64,000 nt of DNA from Lepidurus packardi (taxonomy: Eukaryota; Arthropoda; Branchiopoda; Notostraca; Triopsidae): assembly GCA_023053545.1 (NCBI GenBank), contig JAKZAN010000002.1:13078790-13142789 (forward strand), read 5' to 3'. Position numbers and translations under genes: made by a program. This document shows positions 1 to 11,990 of this stretch, one piece after another (positions within the stretch are counted from its first letter, which is position 1; every line of letters begins with the position of its first letter). The notes beneath the pieces are model-generated. The model made no database searches, was not told the origin of the DNA, and saw nothing but the letters and a program-made list of their open reading frames with translations.

Positions 1-47
1 CTCAAACGTCAAATAAAAATCCTTAAAATTCCCTTTTTGTTCTATAG

Positions 48-3000
48 GATTGCGGAATCGTTACGAGGAACAACAAAACTGTCAGCTCTTATCATGTTGG
101 GCCATTTGGTTCGGAAACTCCCTCCTTGGCTCTACAAAATTGCCCATCATATAGCATTCAAAGAGCTTTTAAGACTTCTCAAAGTAACTCTTAAGACTTC
201 TTAAGTTTTTCCAAGTTTTTCGCTTTCTTTTTCTTTTCTGTCAATTTTTTTATTTTTATTTTAGGTGGAAGTGGAAGTTCTTCACCTTGTAAATGCCTTG
301 TTGGTCCTTACAGCGCTACTACCTGTAATTCCCACCATTGATGCCAACACCTTACATGAAGTTTTTGAGATATTTGGGTAAAAACATTCGGATTCTTTGA
401 TTTTCATTTGATTTTTTTTGTAAATTTTTACATTTTCATCATTCTAGTCGATTGGCTGCTTGGACTGCCACCAATTTAGGCTCTGCCACTCCCGAAGCTT
501 ACATTCTGCACTTGCAAGTGGGAGTTTATGCGTTATTTCACCGATTATACGGCATGTATCCCTGCAACTGCATCACTTTCTTGCGGAAACAGTACACTTC
601 GCGAGAAAACCTGAGTATCTTCAGTCACACCATCAAAGTAAGCTTCTTTTCACCCTATTTTATCCTTTTTGGGCATTATTTACCCCCAATTCTCGTTCCT
701 TAGCCTTTGTTGGAAACTGTCCGACTGCATCCTCTGCTCATAACCGTCTCCAAAGAAACAGAGATCACTTCTACCCGGTAAAATCCCTCTAAATGGGTCA
801 CATCCATTTTTTATGGTCCCATCCATTTCTTAAGTGAATTAAAATGCTTAATACGTGTTATTTGAGAGCAGGTGGAAACAAATGGACGTCCATGACATCA
901 TTGCAGAGTGCGATAAATACGTGGTAGATGCCCAAGACTGGCCTCGGGATCGAGAAGACTCGCTGACATCCAGTTTACTTCCGCGAGGACCTGATTTCAT
1001 TTCAGCAGCTGTGGGAATCGGTCCAGCCTGCGCGGCGCTCTTCAGCGATTCTATGGCGTTGAATGGGGACTGGTTTTCGCCTTCCCAAACCATAGCCCTG
1101 CCCACAGGAGCATCCGACAACGCTGGCAAAGTGTCGGTACCGCATACGCCCACTCCTTTCTTGGCTTCTCGCGGAACGACGCCTCGCGATCGCTTGTTTC
1201 TGGCCGAAACAGCCACCGAAGCCACTCCAGAGACCACGCCTTTCACCACTCCTGTCAAAGTACTTGTTCTTGCCCCTTAATTGGGCATCTAATCCCTTAT
1301 TTATACACTTTTTCACTCCTAATAACTGTTCTTGCCCCTTAATTGGGCATCTAATCCCTTTTTTATACACTTTTTCACTCTTAATTACTGAAATTCAACT
1401 CCGGCGACGTTTAATTTAAACGTTTTAGTTGATAATTAGGTTTTGTTAGGATAATTCGGTCATTAACCCGTTATTTAGGGTTGTGAAGCTCTTATTAGTT
1501 GTTTTCTTAGAGTAATTACGTAAGTAATTAAGCTTTCTAAGAGTTAGTTAGTATTGGAATGTTAATTAAATGGAAAATCCAAACGTTTTAAAAGCTAATT
1601 CAGTTTTTTTTAGAGGAAGTAAGTTGTATGAATGGTTTATTTAGTAGTTTGGAGCTCTTAAGTGATCTAATTCAGTGTTTTCTTAGAGGAATGAAGTATT
1701 TTATAAGTTAATTAGCGTTTGACATGTTAGTTAAGCGTGTTTTAAGTTTAAGTTACGTCTAATATCGCTTTAAATTTCCTTTGGGTAGGATTTGGAGTGC
1801 CAGAGAACATGGAGACCGTTGCCTGGCACGAACTCGGTGGCTATGCTGCTAGCCACGCCTCTTCCTCCGCCTACTCCCACGCCGAATCCGTCTCACCCGA
1901 CTTCTCCTCTGAAAAAGGAGTCCAAAGACCGGAGTTTATCGTTCGAAGCAGGGGATGACGACCGTCGCAGCTTTATCTTGGCCCATAAACTCCAAAAAGT
2001 GGCCCAGAGTAGGCAAGACGGGGCTGTAATCACGCCCACACTCCAAACCGGTGTAAAACCACGTTCCAGACACGCTAGCGGCAAAGGAACCAAGCTTCAG
2101 TCACATTTCAGCCCTAGCAAAACCGAAAGAGGACTGGTAAATTGATGTCTTCTTCTAATTCCCATCACGTTCTTACGTTTTTATGCAATTTCAGGTCAGT
2201 CCAGTCCTCTTTTCGGAAGAAAAATCCACTTTACCGCCTTCCAATGCGTGCCGGCCAGTTCCCCAAGCCATACTAGCAGGCTCGGATGTCTTAACAGCCG
2301 AAGATCATGAAGTTTGCGGTCTCTTCGCGTCCAATCTCGCTCCTCGTCGTCCTGTCGAGCGTTTTACGAGCTCAAACAAGGAAAAAGTAGCGATTTACCT
2401 TAAAAAGTGAATTTATTTCGATTTATTTACGAATTTTCTTTGTTTTTGTTAGGTTTTATCGCCTGATTCGCGAGCTTCCAGCATTAAAGACGAAGAGGAA
2501 GAGCTGGAGCTCTCGGACGAAGAGACCTTGATCTTACCGCGTACTTCCAACTCGAGCGTATCGCTGTTTTTGCCCAAACCGTATTCGATGCGCGATTTCA
2601 TGCAAAGATTCCGGATTCGCTACTATAGTCAGTGTTTGTCCGGCTCGGCTGCGCCGTCCAGCTCGGCGCTGTACGTGGGCAGTCCTGGACAGATCAGCGC
2701 GAGCAGTTTCAGCACCCAAGGTCCGCCCATGATTGGCCAGCAGTTTCTCCAAAAAGACCCCAAGAAATCCCGATCTTGCCCGGATTTGACGCGCCGAGTG
2801 GATATGTGCGCTTCGGTCTGTTCCATGGACAGCGCCGGTACCACTGTGGCCGATACCACCCTGAATTTAATCGCGCCAGTGAATCTGTCCGATGCAGGGA
2901 CGCAAACGGAAGATATTTGTCCTTCGACGCCTTACGAACACTTGTTTTTCTCGGTTTTGCCGGCTCAGCTGTGGCACGAATGCTCTGGAGACGCTCGGAG

Positions 3001-5398
3001 GTCCAATGCGAGCCCTGCGCCGGCAGATTTGCTCGATAAATACATCGAAACGGCCTTTCAGACGCATAAAGTCCAAGGATTGGAGTGGAAAAACAGCAAA
3101 GGAGCGAGAAAAACAAGTAAATCCTGAGAAATCTCTGTTTTTCCGCTTTTATTAGAGGGAAACCTTCATATTCTGAGGGGGAAAGCTTCATTTCTGCGGT
3201 TTTCTGGGAAAAACGGATTTAAAACATGTATTGACGTCGTTTTTCGCTTTTTTTCAGTGTCGGATGCGGATGAATTGCAGTTATTAAGAGGTCAAGTGCT
3301 GTTATTGCACAGCCAATTACAATATGAGCGGCAAAGGAGGGTCATCCATGCGGAAAGGAATCGCAGATTGCTGGGAAAAGCCAAGAATACGCGTGCTTTA
3401 GAAGAGCAGCTCCATGTTTTGGTAAAAAATGCGACAAAAATGATGAAAACTTTTCATTAAATATTTTTTATAATTTTTTTTTTTAACTTTTTCTCAAGTA
3501 GCAGGTGCAGTTAAGGGAAGGCCAACAAGATCAAGATGTACTGAAAAAGGACCTTGAGTTTCTACGCAAATTCCGTGCGAAGGCTGAAGGCGAAAAAATT
3601 GCCATGATGAAACTTTTGGACGTCCAAGTATTGAAATTTTGAAATTAGATAATTTTTATTATTTCCTTTCCCTTTAATAATCACCTTAATTATCATTATG
3701 ATTACTTTTTTTTGTTTTGGGTAAACATTAATTTTGGGTAATTTTATTTATTTTAGATAATTTTATCTTTAATTTTTTTTAATTTTTTTTTTAACGCAGA
3801 CTTACACTTGTATGATTCTTTTCTTTATCTTTATTCATTAAAGTCATTCCTTATAAATACGCTATAAAGTATGATTTAAAAAAAAAACGAAAAATTGCTC
3901 AAAAAGTTGACAAAACCTCAAAAAATAGTTGAAAAAGGGCCGAAAAAGTTGTTAACAATAGACAAGTTGTTAACAATAATAAAATAGAAAAGTATACAAC
4001 AATAGACTACTTAATATATGTGATTGTTATTCATAATTTCTATGAAAGTTTTGTTTACTTTAATTACTTTTTTTATTAGTAATTTTCTTCCTTTCTTTTT
4101 TTTTTATTTATTAATTTTCGTTATTTATTTTATTTATGATTTATTCATTATTTTAGGCCAAGCAGTCGAGTCATCAGCTGGGCGATATTTTGCGAGCAAA
4201 AACCGAGTTGGAAAGCGAATTAAAAGAAGAAAAAGAAGTCACTTACAGTTTACAACAAGTAATACTTGAAATTTTCCAGTATTTTATTTAGTATTATTAT
4301 TATTACTTAGTGATTTTAGCCTTTCGAGAGCCAAAAAAAGTGATTTTAGAACTAATTTTCTGTTTTTTTCCTTCGTTTTTTTATAGCAAGTGTTTGCCTT
4401 ACAAGGATCCGTATTCCAATTGCAAGCAGAGCTGGATGGTTTGGAAGCTGAAGTGGCCAACATGCCGTTATTGAAGGAACAGCTGAATAACACCCGGCAT
4501 CAGCTGTTGATCATGGGTGAAGCTTTAACGGCGCTTCGACAACAGCAGCAAACCACCTCTAGGAGCATCACCATCTTCCAACAGGAGGCACTAGAACTCG
4601 CCTTTACCGAGCAGCTCCAAAGTAACACCAACCACGTCGAATTCCGATCTTTTCCTCTTATTTTGAATCCCGTTTTCCTGAAATTCCATTTTGTTATAGG
4701 TTATAAAGAGCAATTGGAGCGCGAGAAACGGAATAGCGAGGCTCTAGCCGCTCGTTTGGCGGAATTGGAAGCTGCAGCAGCCAAGCGCGAAGGTTTGGTC
4801 GCCGAACAGAAGCGTGCGATGAAGATCCTGCGCGAAGAGTACATGCAAATGATCCGGGTACTGTACAACCTAAACTTTCCCTTTAGACTCGCTGTTTACC
4901 CATTTCTACCTCATTTTTCGTCTCTAAAACTTGTTTTTTGTCGCTTTTTTAACCCAAGTTGTCTGTTTTCAGGCGGTGGAAAGCAAGTACGATAGTACCA
5001 AGTCGATTAACGCGAACCTAGAAGCTAAAGTGATCCAATTGCGGCAACGATTGGACAAAATCAACCGATCCTTGCGCCGCGATCGACGTATTGGCGTACC
5101 CAACGCCCCAGGCCATGATCCGAGCACTATGGGCGTCTTATTAGCTGGCGAATCTCCTCCCCAAGCATTGTCCGCCTCTCCTGGCTCGCCTCCGTCGTCC
5201 AATTCACTCGCTTCAGCATCAGGAGGCTCGGGATTGAGTCCGCTCTCAGTTTCCTTAGCTTTGGAAGTCAGTGAAGGCTTCAACGAGGCCCAATTACACA
5301 ACCTAGAGGGCGTGGCCACCTTAGAACCTTTGCCGGAATTGCCCGAAGACCGTGCCCTACCTCGTCGTTCACGCCATGTCTCTTCTCCTGCTAAATAA
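48..5398 (+). CDS. TSC1: Hamartin (tuberous sclerosis complex 1), 3' part of gene
   Basis: Hamartin is the scaffold of the TSC1-TSC2-TBC1D7 complex, which restrains Rheb and mTORC1 at lysosomes. Fourteen exons join in frame: 48-183, 265-377, 448-637, 704-777, 872-1259, 1789-2136, 2195-2386, 2453-3116, 3258-3421, 3505-3627, 4157-4258, 4387-4621, 4700-4857, 4973-5398, giving about 1103 residues. Human hamartin has 1164, so only the extreme N-terminus lies upstream. The helical core is plain: VYALFHRLYGMYPCN at 448-637, then the RRWK...DVHDIIAEC block. A low-complexity Ser/Pro middle follows, then STPYEHLFFSVLP (compare human PPYDHLFEVALP), then the long C-terminal coiled coil starting DELQLLRGQVLLLHSQL. 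The stop is 5396-5398, with AATAAA signals at about 5395 and 5432. Every intron phase agrees. The exon 1 edge and the weak donor after 1259 (GTACTT) are the least certain joins. Confidence 0.97.
1265..1390. repeat. Two-copy 62-bp tandem repeat in TSC1 intron
   Basis: A unit beginning TTCTTGCCCCTTAATTGGGC occurs twice in a row at about 1266 and 1328, immediately after the exon ending at 1259. The rest of this 529-base intron (to 1788) is AT-rich with scattered GTTAATTA-type words and no coding signal. Confidence 0.85.
3628..4156. other. AT-rich TSC1 intron, no feature seen
   Basis: This 529-base intron is dominated by T and A runs, and the direct repeat GTTAACAATA occurs near 3950 and 3970. 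The short open frame starting near 4024 is only intron T-tract read through into the next exon, out of frame with hamartin. No gene or RNA is visible. Confidence 0.7.
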
Positions 5399-6012
5399 AG
5401 GGGAGAACTACGTTATTTTCACCCCGTATTAATAAAAAAATTGGGATGTTTTTCTAGTTTTATTAGTGTTTCTTGAGTGTTTTTCTTTGTATAGTGTTAG
5501 ATGTTCTGTTTTTAAAAGATACTGGCAAGGTTATTATAATGCTCTATATATTTGGGAACCGTTTTTATTTCTAGTTAGTCCAAAGAAAAGGGATTTTGCT
5601 CCTGCTAAAACTTGCAACTGTTCAATGAAACCGCTAGGTGTAACCAATGTAGGGCAGGTTGAAAGGGTCAATCGACGGTCGGCGATGACCACTGAACCGA
5701 CGTGTTCTCAATACAACAACCACGACAGTCACTAGGTAAGTTTTTTAAAGCTCGTAGCTCTGCATTACGTATATTTAGAACGAAAATAAAGACCTGGGAG
5801 GCGACCAAAGGTTTCGTTAAGGGAAGTGGAACTGGGTTAGCTAAAGGCGACTTTCCAGAACCAATTGTAGAAAGAAGAAAAGAGGAGGCGGGGCCTGACC
5901 GCTGAAGAGAAGATTCTGTCGGTTGGGAAAAAAGTTTAGGAAACTTAGACATAACTCCACCTACTTTTGCACAGGCCGTTGATGAGGAAATACCTGGCAG
6001 CTCGGACTGGGT
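5399..6012. other. TSC1 3' flank and upstream region of SOUL gene
   Basis: This contains the hamartin 3'UTR with polyadenylation signals close to the stop, then about 550 bases of intergenic DNA. Short open frames on both strands (for example minus 5668-6036) show no family resemblance and overlap each other. I see no gene here. Confidence 0.6.
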
Positions 6013-6064
6013 TATAAAAGACCCGAGCTTGAGCACTAACTTCAGTTCAGTTAGTGAATTTGCC
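6013..6064 (+). promoter_or_regulatory. TATA/Inr core promoter and 5'UTR exon of the SOUL gene
   Basis: TATAAAAG at 6013-6020 is followed by TCAGTT at 6042-6047, so the expected start A (6044) lies 31 bases from the first T of the TATA box. TCAGT is the arthropod initiator consensus. A donor GTAAGT follows at 6065 and the matching acceptor lies at 6887-6888, just before the exon with the start codon. A 5'UTR intron of about 824 bases is therefore likely. The start site itself is inferred. Confidence 0.6.
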
Positions 6065-6905
6065 GTAAGTACTGTACAGTACGTTCCTAGGGGAGGATTT
6101 TTGCTGTTACGTTACGTTGCCTACGCGTGAGTTATTTACTAATATTACCGTTGCATTACAATTATTAGAGTACTTATGTAGGTTATAAACCTAGAACAGT
6201 AGATTGAATGAGAGTTGAAGGGTTTTTCAAATGTGGGGTACCTAAAGTTTAACCTAGTATTAGCGCGCTTTGGAGGTACTTGGGAACACTTCGGAACACT
6301 AAAGTACTTGGGAACACTAAAGGTTTAGTACCTTGAGCGGGCGAAGCGTTCCAAATTTAGTATATGGAATGCCGAAAGCATTCCATCGGGCGAAGCGCAA
6401 CAGCCGGGGTTATTTGAGTTTAGTACCTTTAGGGGGCGTGTAGAGCGTTGGTGGGTTAGTTTGGCATGTTCTAGAGTTAGGGGGGCTTTAGTTTTAGGTC
6501 ACCGCGCAAAAGCCAGGGTTATTGGCAAGATTCAGGTTTGGGGCCGAACCTGAAATTATACCGTAGTTTGACCTTCACCTAGACGAATGCCTCATGGCAG
6601 CTCTGCGAATGATGATTTCAAATTGTTAGACCAAGGACAGCTACTACCACTACTCTTCAGGTCGCTGAACCGCAGCTAGTGAGCTAAAGTAACCTGCTAG
6701 GAAGTTCCGGCTTATCTGGAACGTCAATCGGTTGCTCCCAGGCCTTATTGGGAACGCGTTGGGTGACAGAATTGGGCAATTGTGGACAGTGCCCTCTTAT
6801 TTTTTTGTGTAAGGAGGATAAGAGGAGGGAATTTGACCTGTGAGCAACGGGTTTTTGTCTTCATGGGTATGTACTTGTTTACTTTTAGGAAGACACCATC
6901 TGGGA

Positions 6906-7818
6906 ATGTCGCGGATACTGGTTCTAGCGGTATTCGTGTTGGCCACCTGCGCTCCGAGCCAATCACAATGGATTGCTTACTTGAGTAACAGCTTGGGGTT
7001 CATTGCCGGACCGGAATTTGAATCTCCTAAATATGCTGTGTCAAGGACTGCTGAGGTGATGGCGCACATTCTTTTAACTAAAAACTACCGTTACAGCTAA
7101 ACCAAATAGCTATAAAACAAAGAACAATAGTTTTCAAAGAATGGAGGCTGATTGTTTGGGGAAATTTGTTTAATAGAGCGATGCCTATGAGGAGCGGAGG
7201 TACATAGCTAGTAAAGCCATATGTACGTCAGAGGTCGCGCGGGAAGTACCTTCTCGTGCCATGTTTATGGAACTTTTCCGGTACATTTCTGGCGCTAATG
7301 AAAACAGTAAGTTTCTTTTAGTTCAGTTTCCGTTTATTTCCTTTATGAACATTGAAATTTTCTAGAAACTCAGATTTCGATGACCGTTCCTGTGATGACG
7401 CAAGTGCAGAAGGCGGGTAATGAAACCGTGTACGAGATGTGCTTTCATTTGCCTGACAAGCACCAGGAGGATCCACCCAAGCCCACGTCAAGTACTGTGT
7501 ACTTCCAGACTCGTGAATCTATGAGCGTTCTGACGAGGTACGTGTATAGATTCTTGTTGAAATGGGGTACTGAGTGGTCATGTATGTTGGTACTCAAAGG
7601 CACTACTTTAATTGATGTTGGTTGGTACTTGTAGGAAGGTGAGCGGTTTCATGTGGAGTGAAGCAGCATGGCAAGCTGAAGCGGAAACTTTGAAGGGTTT
7701 GCTGGAGAAGGGTGGGGAAAAGGATGTCAACTATGATTCCTATTTTCGTAGTGGGTATGACGCTCCAATGAAGTTGTTCAACCGACGTAACGAAGTCTGG
7801 TATGTGAAGAAAGAATAA
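6906..7818 (+). CDS. SOUL family heme-binding protein (HEBP2-like), secreted
   Basis: SOUL/HEBP proteins bind heme or tetrapyrroles. Coding exons 6906-7055, 7177-7306, 7366-7537 and 7635-7818 join in frame to 211 residues. Residues 1-20 form a signal peptide (MSRILVLAVFVLATCAPSQS), so this member is probably secreted, unlike cytosolic vertebrate HEBP1. Family landmarks in order: YEERRYIASK, the ELFRYISGANEN segment, ISMTVPVMTQV (family consensus I-MTAPV), YFQTRESM, and the C-terminal end SGYDAPMKLFNRRNEVW, which matches the GYDSPFKLLNRRNEVW hallmark. The length is usual for the family. The last exon and 3'UTR are duplicated just downstream. AATAAA near 8172 is the likely poly(A) signal. No partner gene is suggested by the neighbours. 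Confidence 0.94.
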
Positions 7819-8659
7819 GCGAAAACAAGCCATTGGTTTTTAATTGCTTTCGAAGCATTTGTTATGTGTTTACTGAACTACTGCAATCGTGTACTATCTC
7901 TACCATCTTTGCTATTTATTGGAATATACGTTATTTAAACCATAAATGAAGTGCTTTTCTTGTTTAAACTCAAGTTCTTGTTTAAACTCAAGTACAAGTT
8001 CCAGAGAATTGAAATATTCAAGTATATGTTCTCTAATGCATACAAATATGTCAAAATATTGAAGTTAGAGTTTACGTACTTTGGGTAACCTTCAACTAGC
8101 TCCAAGGTCAAGGTACAAAACAATGTTTCACGATTTAATTAGAAGATTTGCCACCAGATGTCTATGTAAATCAGAAAATAAACACATGTTCGACAGCATA
8201 GTTTTGTAGTTTCAGCATTGTGGGTATGACGCTCCAATGAAGTTGTTCAACCGACGTAACAAAGTATGGTATGTGAAGAAACAATAAGCGAAAACAAGCC
8301 ATTGGTTTTTAATTTGCTTTCGAAGCATTTGTTATGTGTTTACTGAACTACTGCAATCGTGTACTATCTCTACCATCTTTGCTATTTATTGGAATATACG
8401 TTATTTAAACCATAAATTAAGTGTTTTTCTTATTTGAACTCTTAGTACAAGTTCGAGAGAATTGAAATATTCAAGTATATGTTCTCTAATGCATACAAAT
8501 ATGTCAAAATATTGAAGTTAGAGTTTACGTACTTTGGGTAACCTTCAACTAGTCCCAAGGTCAAGGTACAAAACAATGTTTCACGATTTAATTAGCACAT
8601 TCGCCACCAGATGTCTCTGTAAGTCAGGAAATAAACACATGTTCGACAGCATAGTTTTA
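7751..8659 (+). repeat. Tandem duplication of the SOUL gene 3' end
   Basis: The segment 7751-8207 (last 22 codons, stop, 3'UTR and AATAAA) is repeated at 8220-8659, about 469 bases downstream. The second copy shows scattered substitutions and a deletion of about 17 bases in the 3'UTR. It keeps an open version of the last codons (GYDAPMKLFNRRN, stop) but has no splice acceptor or upstream exons. It is a dead 3' exon copy, though its poly(A) signal could still be used. Confidence 0.92.
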
Positions 8660-8852
8660 TTTACACAATAAGACAAACAGTGATCGGATAACCACATCAA
8701 ACATTTATCAAAAATGTTTGTACAAAAGCATCTAAAATTGTGCAAAGTCAACAGACGGTAGTATGTCTAGAGAATTATGACAAGACTAACATTTGTTTTT
8801 CAATTGTACCCTTACTTTTTGCACAAAGCGTAAAGTCAATACGCATTCCATT

Positions 8853-10902
8853 CTAGTACATTAATGGGGCAGACTTGGGTGCGCCGTACTTAGTAGACGG
8901 GGTTTTACGTCTCGAATTAGCATATCCTGTAAACTTGGCCTTTTCTGGTTCAATCGTACCAGGAAAACCTGTTTTGTCTGCCATAAACTCTTGGAAGCTG
9001 TCTTGGATCGTTCTAACGGCTTCGAACCTCAATTGCCTACCGTCAAAAGGATCATTGAAGTAGCTAAACGAGCTGATCTTCCCCACTTCTGCCAAACATA
9101 AACACACATTAACTCTCTTATATCAACAAAAAACCCGAATTACTACCATCTGTTTGAGAAGAATCACGCAGATTGTATGGTTGAAGCTCGGTATGGTGTG
9201 TTTGGCCGTCAGGGGTAAGCAATCCATCCCCAAAGACCGCTTCCGAGATCGTTGGAAGATCTTCGGTGAAGATTTGCTCTTGTTGGCGCTGCGGTTCGCC
9301 GTTCCCGATCGCATAACCATCTTGCGGGTCTTCCACGGGTACAGGCAGCCCTTGGGGTACCTCTACCACGGGTGAATACGTTTGCAGAGGCACTTGTGAG
9401 CCAGATTGGCCTTGATTCGCTGGGAAATCCACGATTCCATGATCAGATCCTTGTTGATGATTCCCAGAATGGCCAGATACATCTGGAGCTGGATTAAAGG
9501 AAGTAACTGGCGCTAATCCTTGATCTTCCGAGACGTGCGCGCTAGTCAAGATTCCTTGAATCGGTAGATTAGGCTGATTTCCGTGATGGGAGTCAAGAAC
9601 CTGCTGTTGATCCTGTCCAAAGCTTAAAGATGGCTCATTGGAAGGGGAAAAGTGTTGATTCTGCTGTTGATTGTGTTCAAAGTGGGGTAATTCTAGCTGA
9701 TTCGGCTGGGGTTGGAGCTGTTGACCGAATTGCTGCGCAGCATGGGAAGTAATAGGTTCAGGACCAGGTTTGGGGAGTTGAGCCACGTTTTGTTCAACCG
9801 GGAGTTGATGGGGAAAATAGGCTGGTTGATGCTCGGAATGCAAATACGGCTGAGCGGGAGCTACGGGGGCCGCGGTAGGGGAATGCAGAGCTTGGTAGCC
9901 GCCTCCTCGACCCAATGAATGGTGTTCAACTCGCGGACGCTGAGCAGGCGGGGCTGGCGGCAGTTGGACGAAGTTAGGTTGAGTCGAAAGGGAGTATGAA
10001 TGTGCTGAGTTAGCTTGAGCAGCCTGGTTCGGAGGAGCGAAGGTGGCCGGAGGCAAGGAAGGTTCAAACTGAACATTCAAAATGGCGGAATCCGCTAAGG
10101 CTTGCGATTGGGAGTTGAAACTTAGTGCTGAAGGAATCTTCGATTGGACAGAATTCTCTGCCTTGTTTGCAGGGATATCTGGGGGAAAACTACCCAGGAT
10201 GCCGTCTAATGACACGTGTAGGTTATCGGGTTGTAATCCTGGGGAGAAAACAGAAGTTTGTATTCTTTTCGAAGCGTAATTAGTAAAGAGACTAATTAAT
10301 TACTGTAGAAAGCAAAATCAATCCCTGAACAAAGTTGTACAGTGATATTTATTTATATATTAACTAATATTGTTAGTATTTATTTGTGGAATATTCTGGA
10401 GTCATTCAGAATATGAGCTATGGAAAACTCTTCCTACTTTTTCATAGGCTAACACTTATCAAACGTTCTTCCTTCTTTGAAAGTGTTATTAGCCTCCTTA
10501 TATGCGTAAATCGATGAAAAAATAGAGTAAACGTAACAGTACCTGAAGTTTGAGGCGCTTGGAAGTTCGATTGTTGGTACTGTGGAATTTGGAGATTCTG
10601 TTGTGAAGATACCAGGATCGCATTGGATCCAGTGAAGGAAGTACCATCAGTCGCCAACGGTAGCGATCCCAGACTTAAAAAAAACACAAGTATAAACCTA
10701 AAAAAGCCCCTAAAATGTAATCCACAATACTTTCTCGTCTGTAAATCCGATTGCGGCGCATATCTGCGGATCTTTCCCAAATCTGCCCCTCTGGCCCAAC
10801 AAAAGGGAACAACTCCCACACAATAAATCACCTAAAGAAAACCACAATCATAAAAAATAAATCCCACTAAAAAAAACAACAAATTACCTGCAACCAATGC
10901 AT
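8853..10902 (-). CDS. Secreted Gln/Pro-rich low-complexity protein, unrecognised
   Basis: Five minus-strand exons join in phase: 10902-10888, 10831-10731, 10673-10543, 10238-9147 and 9088-8853, giving 524 residues. The start ATG at 10902 gives MHWLQ, spliced to VIYCVGVVPFCWARG, together a good signal peptide. The mature protein is rich in Gln, Pro, His, Ser and Asn, with stretches such as QQQNQHF and PPAPPAQRPR, no cysteine pattern and no membrane segment. The C-terminal about 80 residues (SSFSYFNDPFDGRQLRFEAV onward) are more ordinary, basic at the end, and may be a small folded domain. Composition resembles extracellular matrix, eggshell or adhesive proteins of arthropods, but I recognise no family. 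The tail faces the SOUL gene: stop at 8853, duplicated SOUL 3' end to 8659. Confidence 0.85.
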
Positions 10903-11012
10903 GATCCTCGTTTAACTTGTGCTACTGTGGTTAGGCGCTGTAATATTGTGAAGTACTTTAAATAGTACACGTACTTCAAAACACTGGTCCAAGCCGAGAG
11001 TAGGAAACGGAA

Positions 11013-11046
11013 TGATTTCCATACTGGGCAACCTCAGGTTTTTATA
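11013..11046 (-). promoter_or_regulatory. Predicted TATA/Inr promoter of the Gln/Pro-rich gene
   Basis: On the minus strand TATAAAAA begins at 11046 and a TCATTC initiator-like word lies 33 bases on, near 11013. This would give a 5'UTR of about 110 bases before the ATG at 10902. Spacing is right for a focused arthropod promoter, but the initiator match is imperfect. Confidence 0.4.
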
Positions 11047-11990
11047 CTTAAAGAAAGCAAAGTTTCGCTCCTCCTTGAAGATATCCAGATTCAGCTCGTG
11101 GAGAGAGTGAATGGTGTAATGGATGTTAATAGATGCAAGTCGTAGCTGAACCATCCACACGCCTTGATGGGCTCAGAGAAAATATGAAGGAAACGACAAC
11201 AAAGAAAGACTCGTTTCCACGATTGATTAAAGGTGAACTCACGGCCGCGTTTCCCCAAAAGGTGCCAATAGCCACACATGTTATGTAAACAACACCGAAT
11301 GTTTTTTCTCTCAAATCCATCGTTGACCTACATGCTGTCTTAAAATAACATTAAAACTAGTTCAGCAAACCTGAGAATTGATTAGAAGCTGTCACAAAAG
11401 GAAACTTTCTCAGCCCAAGGTTGCAAATTGCAACCTAAAAAGTTTAAGATCACAACCTAACAGATGTTGTAAGAGAGCAGAGGGAGAAAATAAGGATGCC
11501 ATGATTATATATTCATGTAATAAACGCTCTAGCTACTCCCTGCAAGGTCTACGACTGCCTTCTAACGCTTTCTCTTGACTAATCTATTTTTTACAAATGT
11601 TTGTGCGTTAAAAGGGATGAGAGTTAAAAGAGAGAGTGTGCTATTAATCGTGTATCCTTAAGAGTTTCCAAAGCAGTTCCTTTTACATGGTTCATTAGAT
11701 TCAGGCTTTTGCATGGAATTGCGATGAAATCGAATCTTGGTACACCGTTGTGACGTAAGCAGGAAGCGGTCAAGTACATCTTTGCTAATGGATGTATTGT
11801 GTACTCTGGGCATGGGGGAAAAGTTTCTTCCGCTGACCGCCCCGGGCGCGCAGGTGTGTGGTACGGTGGGGAAGCGCCGTGTGAAGGATGAAGAGCCATA
11901 ACAATTCAAGTGAAAGTTAATAAAGTGCCAGCAGGTTTGTGAGGGATCATTCTGACATGTTTACGTTACTTGCGGTGTAACTGTAACTGA
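11047..11990. other. Intergenic region, no clear gene
   Basis: There are several short overlapping open frames on both strands. A minus frame at 11320-11243 (26 codons, hydrophobic, ending at a GTGAGT donor) looks like a signal-peptide exon but fits no downstream exon phase. A + strand stretch near 11763-11886 has a faint resemblance to the start of an RNase HI fold but lacks its first catalytic Asp. A CpG-rich patch lies at 11830-11880. Nothing can be called. Confidence 0.4.

Noticed and set aside
848-1370. Minus-strand frames of 122-136 codons
   Set aside because: They lie opposite the hamartin exon 872-1259, which has clear homology and splice phases.
10912-11160. 82-codon minus-strand frame upstream of the Gln/Pro-rich gene
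   Set aside because: It overlaps the predicted TATA/initiator and 5'UTR, and no exon join fits its phase.
11763-11886. Faint resemblance to the start of an RNase HI domain
   Set aside because: Only a loose pattern (GC...GRAGVWYG) with the first catalytic Asp absent and no continuation; insufficient to call a gene or an element.
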